From an uncultured Bacilli bacterium (GTDB lineage Bacteria; Bacillota_I; Bacilli_A; RFN20; CAG-826): DNA of 8,852 bases. The DNA lies in assembly GCA_934162685.1 (NCBI GenBank), contig CAKPJO010000061.1, forward strand, positions 1-8,852. The letters run 5' to 3'. Each line of letters starts with the position of its first letter. The first letter of the stretch is position 1. The notes under the pieces were generated by a model that was not told the origin of the DNA, did not search any database, and was given only the letters and a program-made list of their open reading frames with translations. Shown one piece after another: positions 1 to 5,379 of this stretch. The position numbers and the translations under genes are program-made.

Positions 1-180
1 AATGAATCATATACATCAAAATCTTCATTTATAGATAATGAAGAAATAGAAAAGAAAGATAATTATTTAGGGAAAAGAATATGCAGAAGCTTATATCAAG
101 CAAGTAATGGAAGAGTTATAAATGCTGATTTAAATGCAGCATGTAACATACTAAAAAAAGTAAACCTAATAATGAGATAA
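1..180 (+). CDS. tnpB: TnpB-type RNA-guided nuclease (IS200/IS605 OrfB), C-terminal fragment
   Basis: The window opens inside this gene. Frame 1 is open for 59 codons and stops at TAA 178-180, so the start and most of the protein lie upstream. The visible tail runs ESYTSKSSF, then a charged stretch, LGKRI, a short Leu/Tyr segment, and VINADLNAACNI. The last block is the RuvC-III motif of the TnpB/OrfB family, and Asp43 of the fragment is the expected third catalytic acid of the RuvC nuclease. Many TnpB proteins have a CxxC zinc ribbon just before this motif. Here that position carries ESYTSK and no Cys pair, which matches a known subgroup. By family knowledge TnpB cuts DNA guided by an RNA made from the element's right end and helps keep the transposon in place. 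Whether a TnpA transposase gene is present upstream cannot be seen. The family call is secure; intactness is unknown. Confidence 0.88.
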   Translation, partial: NESYTSKSSFIDNEEIEKKDNYLGKRICRSLYQASNGRVINADLNAACNILKKVNLIMR

Positions 181-270
181 TATCAAATTTGAGGGATAGC
201 GGTCTAACAATACCATATCGAGTACAGGTAAGATTATAGTTATTTACCTTAAACAAGTAATAACTATAAC
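181..270 (+). ncRNA. Right end of the IS605-type element with putative omega RNA 3' portion
   Basis: The 90 bases after the tnpB stop contain no gene but are rich in pairing. GATA 195-198 with TATC 216-219 encloses GGT 201-203 with ACC 212-214. AGGTAA 226-231 pairs perfectly with TTACCT 244-249. TTATAGTTATT 234-244 pairs perfectly with AATAACTATAA 259-269. In IS200/IS605 elements the omega RNA scaffold overlaps or follows the tnpB 3' end and finishes at the transposon right end, which itself carries a subterminal hairpin. Position and structure fit that model. The exact RNA start, the right-end cleavage site and the guide start cannot be fixed from one copy. The feature may also begin inside the tnpB coding sequence. 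Confidence 0.5.
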
Positions 271-284
271 CATACATCATTAAA

Positions 285-325
285 AAATGGGATTTTCATC
301 CCATTTGTGATTAAAAATCATTTTT
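285..325 (+). terminator. Terminator-like hairpin between the tnpB element and the lipoprotein gene
   Basis: AAATGGGAT (285-293) pairs perfectly with ATCCCATTT (298-306) around the 4-base loop TTTC. A second small hairpin, TGATT/AATCA, follows at 308-320 and runs into a short T-tract ending at 325. Together these resemble an intrinsic terminator that would end transcription from the tnpB element before the lipoprotein promoter. The T-tract is 14 bases from the stronger stem, so efficiency is uncertain. It could instead belong to the mobile element's end. Confidence 0.5.
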
Positions 326-411
326 GTTCTTCTTGTGTGTCAAAAATTTAGAAAATAATCTATAATCTTGTCATTAATCATTTTCCTTAATTGTTTTTAA
401 AATAATGCATG

Positions 412-441
412 TTGACTTACTCAATACTTAAAATATATAAT
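412..441 (+). promoter_or_regulatory. Sigma-A type promoter of the lipoprotein gene
   Basis: TTGACT at 412-417 and a perfect TATAAT at 436-441 are separated by 18 bases. This is close to the housekeeping consensus. Transcription should start near 448, giving a leader of about 38 bases before the ATG at 486. No operator-like repeat was seen around it. Confidence 0.75.
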
Positions 442-485
442 AATTATGGAAAAGCGAATTCCAAAAATATGAAAGGAAATTTAAT

Positions 486-3400
486 ATGAACTCAAAGAAA
501 ATTTTATCAATGCTTTTGGTTAGTTTGGGTGCATTCACATTAGTACTTTCTGGATGTAAGAACAACAATAATGATTCTTCAACAGATACTTCTAATTCTG
601 AAAAACCATCTGAAACTACTTCATCTACTCCTACTGATAATTCTTCTACTGATAATACATCATCAAGTGAAGATACATCATCAAGTGTAGATGTAACGCC
701 AGAAGCAAAAACATGGGAAGTTGCATTTAATGTAGATGTTCCTAAAGAAGAATTAACTGTATGGACTGATTTTGCAATCGATAAATCTATCGGTGTAGAA
801 TTAGGTGATGCAACATCAAAATCTAACTTAACTGGAAAGGATTTAACAGGGCGTACAACTGTACCTCTAGATAGTGATCCAGGAATGTATTATTTTGCTG
901 TTGATGCTGATGGATATTTAGTATATGCATCTTATGGATTAGGTGCAGGTTATGGTTCACCATCTGATGGCTATTATCATAATTTAGATGCTGCAGATCC
1001 TTATAATATGGATTTCTGGGCATTGCATGATCAGTTTGAAAATTGGTCAACATGGTATTCAAGTGGACAAAAGAAGGTTGAAGTAAATGGTAAAAAATAT
1101 AGTACATTTGCTTTATTTAACTTCGTTATTCCAGAAGATGGATTCGTAATTAAAGGCCATTTGGCTGAACAATCATTAAAAGAATTATTCAAAGAAATAG
1201 TTGGGGAAAGTCCTTTAACTGAAGTTGGACATGGTTGCGCAGGTGCGTTTGATTCTCAATATAACGCTGCTTGGGGTAAAGCAACAATTGCTCCTAAGGC
1301 TTTAGATAAATATTATTTCTACATTAATGATAACCATGAATTAGCTCTTCGTGAAAGAACTGCTGAAGAATTAAAGGATGCAGGCGGAGAACAATTAAAG
1401 GATACTCCATCTCATGGACCATTAACAGCTGAAGATGAATTAGAAAAATTTGCAACAATTGCTGATGCTTTAACTAAAAAAGATGGCGAAACTATTAGCA
1501 ATGCAAAAGGTGTTATTACATATGTTAATGATACTGTAGCTTATGTACAAGATGAAAATGGTAATACTATAAGAGTAAGTGCTGATGCTATTAAAGATGC
1601 AAAAGTTGGAGATACAATTGCTTTTGATGGTACACTTGCAACTGTAAAAGGTCAACCACAAGTTAATGCAGCAACTGTTAAGACAATTACTGGCTATGGA
1701 ACTGTAACTGCAATTGCTACAACTAATGTATCAGAAGATAATGTTGCTGACTTTGTAGGATTAAAGAATAACTTAAAGAAAATTAAAGCTGTTAAAGCTG
1801 AAGTAAAAGAAGCAAAGAAAGTTACAATTGGTGATGTTGAATTTGCAATAGATACTGAATTAACAGTTGGAGATTTTGTTGATTTTACTGGATTCTATAC
1901 ATTTGAAGATGGTAAGAATGTTATTCATACTATAGAAGATGTTGCTAAATATGCTAAGATTACTGTTCACACTGGTGATGTTACTGAAACTAAGGCTGGT
2001 GCTAAGGGCTCAGTATTAGAATTTTCACCTTCAAAATCTGATTCTACATATACATTTGTTAAATGGCAAGTTAAGAATGCTAATGGCGAATGGGAAGATG
2101 TTACAACTGATGCTGACTTAAAAGTTACTGTTGGAGATACTGATGTTGAATATCAAGCAGTATTTGAATTTGCTCCATGGGCAAAATTAGAAGAAGGATA
2201 TACTGAATTTGGAACAGCTGATGTTCAATCAACATCAAAAGATTCTCCATTTACTGTATGGACTGATGATTCAGGCTTCGTTACTCATCAAGATGGTCAA
2301 TGGGGAAAAGGAACTGTAAATTGTCAATGGAGAACAACTGTTGCTGTTGATGCAGAAGGAAAAGTTGCTTATGCAGTTTGGTGTCCTCAAAATGGTTATG
2401 GTGGACCTAGTGGAACTGGATATTATGCAAATGCTGCATACTATGTAAGACAAAATGAAAATGGTGTATGGGAAACAAATAACCCAACATTCAAATTACT
2501 TGAAGGTTATGGTGCATGGACACAAGAAGAACCAACAGCAGCTGGTAAGTTTGAAATTGTTGTTCCAAAGGGTGGTTTCTTAATGACTACATATAATAGT
2601 GATGCTTATGCTGGAGCTAGCACAATTGCAAAACTAGTTACTAAAGGTGCATTTACTGAATTAAATGATAGCAATGGTGCAAAATTTAATGTAAGAAATG
2701 CTGCTTATGACGATGTAAGAATGTTCTATGATAAGACAACAAATAAGGTTAAAGCATTTAAATATGAAGAACCTCAACCTAAAGTATTCACAGGCACTGA
2801 TGAAGTTGTTCTTAATAATGATGGTTACACAATTGGTGTTGATGCAAATGGAAAAGTAATTTATGCTTCATTTGGATTAGGTGGTGGTTATGGTGGACCA
2901 GCAGATGGATTCTATCATGATGGAAATTATAAATTAGAAACTGGAAAAGTTTGTGGTATCTTTAATATATGGGCTACATTTAAACCATGGCCAGGTACAA
3001 CTGATGATGGTAAAAATGCTTGGAATGAATACAATGTAGTTATTCCAGAAGGTGGCATGATTATTTCAGATACTAAAGAAAAAATGGCAAAATTAATTAA
3101 TGAATTAACTGGCAAGGATGTAGCTACATTTACAGGAAATACTTTATTTGAAACAGAATTAGCAAAAGGTGCTTTAAATAATATGGTTGTAAAAGTTGTT
3201 GACGGGAAAATAACTGTTGAAGATAATACTCCTGTTGATACAAAAGCATACCAACCAATTACTTATACTGATTCAAAATATCAAATGAATTTCTTTGATC
3301 AATTTAAAGAAAAAGTATTAGCAAAAGAAGCAAATGAAACATTAACATCTGAAGTTGTTTCTGAAATCTTCTACGATAATGAAAATGCACAAATGTGGGC

Positions 3401-4244
3401 TGACTCTGGTTTCTCATCAATTGTTTATACAGACAATACTATTTTCCAATCTAAGACTTCTGCATGGGGCGGAAATGTAATGGTTGTAAACAAAGATGGA
3501 AAAATTGAATATATTGGTTCATTTGGTGGAAACAAGAGAGTTTTAGCAACTGATAACTATTATTTAAGAGCTAAAAATGCTCAAGAATCTCCAGCAGTTG
3601 ATGCAGCTGGTAATATTTGCATCCCAGAAGGTGGCTTTGCAATTCAAGTTTGGACTGGAGTAAATAGCAATGCAACTCATAAATTAGCATATAGTGGATA
3701 TGATGTAATTAGATCATTTGTATTAGCTTCAATGGGCTCAACATATATGAAAGTTGATACTATGCCAACTGATCACGTTGTTGGAAATACAGAAACTGCT
3801 GCAACAAAAGCATATGGCGAAAATAAAACTTTAGCTGTTGAACAAGGTAAAGGTAATATTATTTTCTCTAATATTTTCACTGGCTATCTTGATTATTTAA
3901 CAGTTACAAGAGAAACAGTTGATGATGTTTACTTCAAGGGTAAATTAGTAGTTAGTTCAACTGATACAATTCAAAGTTTAGTTGAAAGAGCCCTTGCAAA
4001 AACAGAATATGTTAGAACAGTCATTAATGATGATGCTAAGTTTGAAGGCTATTGGGAAGAAGCAAAAGGTGGATTTAATTGGGGACTTCCAAATCAAACT
4101 GCAATAGATATTCAAAATTATATTGATGGAAAATCAGAACATGCAAATGCTGTTAACCAATTAAAGAGTTTAGCAATGGGAAAATCTTATATTGGTGAAA
4201 CATATGTTGCTTTATGGGCTAAAGCTGGTTTAACAGTTTACTAG
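486..4244 (+). CDS. Large modular secreted lipoprotein of unknown function
   Basis: This 1252-residue protein starts at ATG 486, eight bases after AAAGGA (472-477). Residues 1-23 are a lipoprotein signal peptide (KK, a hydrophobic core, then LSG) with lipobox Cys24. After cleavage it should be lipid-anchored on the outer face of the membrane. Residues 25-70 are an Asn/Asp, then Ser/Thr-rich stalk. Four degenerate modules follow, centred at about 89-224, 588-702, 770-862 and 975-1056. Each has a D/N-G-K-(I/V)-x-Y strand and ends in (V/I)(I/V)PEGGF-like. The first three also carry GYGGPxDGYYH-like. Between modules 1 and 2 lie an OB-fold-like domain (about 318-402: DAL..KDG, AYVQDENG, VGDTIAFDGT), a weaker second one (404-490), and a beta domain (491-562: F..W, Y.A.F) resembling InlB/Flg_new repeats. 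Residues 1110-1252 form an unassigned alpha/beta tail. There is no LPxTG and no recognisable catalytic motif. The gene is monocistronic, with its own promoter and terminator. A binding or adhesion role is only inference. Confidence 0.9.
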   Translation: MNSKKILSMLLVSLGAFTLVLSGCKNNNNDSSTDTSNSEKPSETTSSTPTDNSSTDNTSSSEDTSSSVDVTPEAKTWEVAFNVDVPKEELTVWTDFAIDKSIGVELGDATSKSNLTGKDLTGRTTVPLDSDPGMYYFAVDADGYLVYASYGLGAGYGSPSDGYYHNLDAADPYNMDFWALHDQFENWSTWYSSGQKKVEVNGKKYSTFALFNFVIPEDGFVIKGHLAEQSLKELFKEIVGESPLTEVGHGCAGAFDSQYNAAWGKATIAPKALDKYYFYINDNHELALRERTAEELKDAGGEQLKDTPSHGPLTAEDELEKFATIADALTKKDGETISNAKGVITYVNDTVAYVQDENGNTIRVSADAIKDAKVGDTIAFDGTLATVKGQPQVNAATVKTITGYGTVTAIATTNVSEDNVADFVGLKNNLKKIKAVKAEVKEAKKVTIGDVEFAIDTELTVGDFVDFTGFYTFEDGKNVIHTIEDVAKYAKITVHTGDVTETKAGAKGSVLEFSPSKSDSTYTFVKWQVKNANGEWEDVTTDADLKVTVGDTDVEYQAVFEFAPWAKLEEGYTEFGTADVQSTSKDSPFTVWTDDSGFVTHQDGQWGKGTVNCQWRTTVAVDAEGKVAYAVWCPQNGYGGPSGTGYYANAAYYVRQNENGVWETNNPTFKLLEGYGAWTQEEPTAAGKFEIVVPKGGFLMTTYNSDAYAGASTIAKLVTKGAFTELNDSNGAKFNVRNAAYDDVRMFYDKTTNKVKAFKYEEPQPKVFTGTDEVVLNNDGYTIGVDANGKVIYASFGLGGGYGGPADGFYHDGNYKLETGKVCGIFNIWATFKPWPGTTDDGKNAWNEYNVVIPEGGMIISDTKEKMAKLINELTGKDVATFTGNTLFETELAKGALNNMVVKVVDGKITVEDNTPVDTKAYQPITYTDSKYQMNFFDQFKEKVLAKEANETLTSEVVSEIFYDNENAQMWADSGFSSIVYTDNTIFQSKTSAWGGNVMVVNKDGKIEYIGSFGGNKRVLATDNYYLRAKNAQESPAVDAAGNICIPEGGFAIQVWTGVNSNATHKLAYSGYDVIRSFVLASMGSTYMKVDTMPTDHVVGNTETAATKAYGENKTLAVEQGKGNIIFSNIFTGYLDYLTVTRETVDDVYFKGKLVVSSTDTIQSLVERALAKTEYVRTVINDDAKFEGYWEEAKGGFNWGLPNQTAIDIQNYIDGKSEHANAVNQLKSLAMGKSYIGETYVALWAKAGLTVY
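750..1157 (+). repeat. Lipoprotein module 1 (residues 89-224)
   Basis: First copy of the protein-level repeat. It begins with LTVWTDF, carries a DADGYLVYASYGLGAGYGSP strand-loop (residues 140-159) followed by SDGYYH, and closes with FVIPEDGFVI (213-222). Module 2 shares the TVWTD opening, and module 3 shares the YASxGLGxGYGxPxDGxYH block almost residue for residue. The copies are diverged at DNA level, so this looks like an old domain duplication rather than recent tandem expansion. Confidence 0.7.
2247..2591 (+). repeat. Lipoprotein module 2 (residues 588-702)
   Basis: It opens with FTVWTDD, has VDAEGKVAYAV (residues 621-631), the block GYGGPSGTGYY (637-647) and closes with IVVPKGGFLM (691-700). 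A Cys pair (Cys613 and Cys633) is unique to this copy, but there is no evidence that it forms a disulphide. Confidence 0.65.
2793..3071 (+). repeat. Lipoprotein module 3 (residues 770-862)
   Basis: It contains IGVDANGKVIYASFGLGGGY followed by GGPADGFYHDG (residues 783-813), the best-preserved form of the glycine-rich block, and closes with VVIPEGGMII (851-860). It directly follows module 2 with no intervening inserted domain and is the closest relative of module 1. Confidence 0.68.
3408..3653 (+). repeat. Lipoprotein module 4 (residues 975-1056), degenerate
   Basis: It keeps the VVNKDGKIEYIGSFGG strand (residues 1000-1015), a YYLR where other copies have GYYH, and the closing ICIPEGGFAIQVW (1044-1056), but it lacks the GYGGP turn. 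It is therefore a diverged copy or a related fold. The order of the remaining elements is the same as in modules 1-3. Confidence 0.5.
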
Positions 4245-4268
4245 TATTTTAAGAATTAAAAATTAATT

Positions 4269-4303
4269 AAAGGATTCAAGTTTACTAACTTGGGTCCTTT
4301 TTT
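4269..4303 (+). terminator. Intrinsic terminator of the lipoprotein gene
   Basis: AAAGGATTCAAGTT (4269-4282) pairs with AACTTGGGTCCTTT (4287-4300) over 14 base pairs, two of them G-U, around the loop TACT. The stem runs directly into a T-tract ending at 4303. It lies 24 bases after the TAG stop and separates the lipoprotein unit from the str operon promoter. Confidence 0.92.
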
Positions 4304-4323
4304 ATAAAAAATACAAAAAACAA

Positions 4324-4352
4324 TTGACATAAATACCAAATTAGTTCATAAT
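4324..4352 (+). promoter_or_regulatory. str operon promoter
   Basis: A perfect TTGACA (4324-4329) and CATAAT (4347-4352, five of six to consensus) are separated by exactly 17 bases. Transcription should start near 4359, giving a leader of about 84 bases before rpsL. This near-consensus promoter fits the high expression expected of ribosomal genes. Confidence 0.85.
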
Positions 4353-4370
4353 ATTAGAGCATATGGAAGA

Positions 4371-4416
4371 AGGCCTATAAGGTCTAATTTTAAAGAACCG
4401 GGTGAAAACGCCTGGT
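4371..4416 (+). promoter_or_regulatory. Structured leader of the str operon
   Basis: Two hairpins lie in the predicted 5' leader. The first is AGGCC (4371-4375) with GGTCT (4381-4385). The second, stronger one is ACCGGGTG (4397-4404) with CGCCTGGT (4409-4416), eight pairs including two G-U, closing an AAAA loop. The second ends 13 bases before the rpsL ribosome binding site at 4430. It is GC-rich against a very AT-rich background. It could stabilise the message or be a site for autogenous control by an operon protein. No published leader family is recognised, so regulation is inference. Confidence 0.5.
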
Positions 4417-4429
4417 ATTGTGTGAATGA

Positions 4430-4435
4430 AAGGAG
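4430..4435 (+). promoter_or_regulatory. Ribosome binding site that fixes the rpsL start
   Basis: AAGGAG lies seven bases upstream of ATG 4443. An in-frame GTG at 4422 would add seven residues, but this motif would then fall inside the coding sequence. The N-terminus MPTINQLV at 4443 is the usual S12 start, so ATG 4443 is chosen. Confidence 0.9.
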
Positions 4436-4442
4436 AAAAAAT

Positions 4443-4856
4443 ATGCCAACAATTAATCAACTTGTTAAACAAGGAAGACAAAAAAGTGTTGTTAAATCTA
4501 AAGCTCCTGCATTAGGCAAAGGAAAAAATCTTTTACTTAAGAAGGAAACAAAGGTTAATTCACCTCAAAAGAAGGGTGTTTGTACTCGTGTAAGTATCAT
4601 GAACCCAAGGAAACCTAACTCTGCAAATAGAAAATATGCCCGTGTAAGACTTTCAAATGGCTTTGAAGTTACTGCATATATCGGTGGAGAAGGACATAAC
4701 CTACAAGAACACTCAGTTGTAATGATCCGTGGCGGCCGTGTTAAGGATTTACCAGGTGTACGTTACCATATCATTCGTGGAACTAGAGACTGTGCAGGTG
4801 TAAAAGATAGAAAGCAAGGACGCTCTTTGTATGGAACAAAGAAGCCAAAAGCTTAA
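4443..4856 (+). CDS. rpsL: 30S ribosomal protein S12
   Basis: The protein is 137 residues and starts MPTINQLV at ATG 4443. S12 sits at the decoding centre of the 30S subunit and helps control tRNA selection accuracy. Family landmarks are PQKKGVCTRV (41-50), the loop PRKPNSANRK (55-64), EGHNLQEHSV (83-92), the signature GGRVKDLPGVRYH (97-109) and the end YGTKKPKA. Lys57 in RKPNS matches the lysine (E. coli Lys43 counting Met) whose change gives streptomycin resistance, and Lys101 matches E. coli Lys88. Both are wild type, so no resistance change is seen there. Residues 25-40 (GKGKNLLLKKETKVNS) are the extra loop known from Bacillus-type S12. The loop otherwise reads NPRKPNSANRK where TPKKPNSALRK is common. 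It is first in the operon, 25 bases ahead of rpsG. Confidence 0.98.
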   Translation: MPTINQLVKQGRQKSVVKSKAPALGKGKNLLLKKETKVNSPQKKGVCTRVSIMNPRKPNSANRKYARVRLSNGFEVTAYIGGEGHNLQEHSVVMIRGGRVKDLPGVRYHIIRGTRDCAGVKDRKQGRSLYGTKKPKA

Positions 4857-4881
4857 TTTAGGATAAGGAGGAAATCAAAAT

Positions 4882-5352
4882 ATGCCACGTAGAGGATGTA
4901 TTGCTAAAAGAGATGTACTACCTGATCCAGTGTACAATTCAAAATTAGTTACTAAATTAGTAAATAAGATTATGTTAGATGGTAAAAAAGGAACAGCTCA
5001 AGGAATCTTATATGGAGCATTTGCTATCGTTGAAAAGAAAACTGGCGAAGCAGCATTAGATGTTTTTGGAAAAGCATTATCTAACATTACTCCAGTTGTT
5101 GAACTTAAAGTTCGCCGTATTGGTGGACAAAATTACCAAGTTCCAGTTGAAGTTTCAAAAGAAAGAAAAATCACTTTAGGTTTAAGATGGTTAGTTAACT
5201 ATTCAAGAAACCGTGGTGAAAAAACTATGGAAGAAAGACTTGCTGCTGAAATTATTGATGCAGCTAATGGTGTTGGTGCTTCAGTTAAGAAAAGAGACGA
5301 CACACATAAAATGGCAGAAGCAAATAAAGCATTTGCTCACTTCCGCTGGTAA
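4882..5352 (+). CDS. rpsG: 30S ribosomal protein S7
   Basis: The protein is 156 residues, the usual length for Bacillota. S7 nucleates assembly of the 16S rRNA 3' domain (30S head) and lies near the E site. Landmarks are MPRRGCIAKRDVLPDPVYNS at the N-terminus, the IMLDGKKG segment (31-38), VRRIGGQNYQVPVEV (77-91), GLRWLVNYSRNRGEKTMEERLA, and the C-terminal block KKRDDTHKMAEANKAFAHFRW. The start is supported by a strong AAGGAGG at 4865-4871, ten bases before the ATG. In E. coli S7 represses its own operon by binding the S12-S7 intercistronic region. Here that spacer is only 25 bases with no obvious stem, so the same control is not evident. It is followed by fusA after 27 bases. Confidence 0.98.
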   Translation: MPRRGCIAKRDVLPDPVYNSKLVTKLVNKIMLDGKKGTAQGILYGAFAIVEKKTGEAALDVFGKALSNITPVVELKVRRIGGQNYQVPVEVSKERKITLGLRWLVNYSRNRGEKTMEERLAAEIIDAANGVGASVKKRDDTHKMAEANKAFAHFRW

Positions 5353-5362
5353 TTTTAATAAT

Positions 5363-5366
5363 AGGT
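5363..5366 (+). promoter_or_regulatory. Weak, distant ribosome binding site of fusA
   Basis: The 27-base gap between the rpsG stop and ATG 5380 has only AGGT, 13 bases before the start, and no AGGAG-type motif. This contrasts with the strong sites before rpsL, rpsG and tuf. Translational coupling to rpsG is a likely explanation but is not proven. Confidence 0.4.
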
Positions 5367-5379
5367 TGTTGATAAATTT

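Noticed and set aside
333..366. TATAAT at 361-366 as a second promoter
   Set aside because: There is no acceptable -35 at 16-18 bases; TGTCAA at 17 bases is poor. The promoter at 412-441 is far better.
823..1107. Open frames on the minus strand inside the lipoprotein, fusA and tuf genes
   Set aside because: They lie wholly opposite confident coding sequence, are rich in Asn/Ile/Ser/His from AT-rich codons, lack ribosome binding sites and resemble no family I know.
4422..4442. GTG at 4422 as an alternative, upstream start for S12
   Set aside because: It would place the AAGGAG site inside the coding sequence and add seven residues not found in S12 proteins. ATG 4443 gives the standard MPTINQL start.
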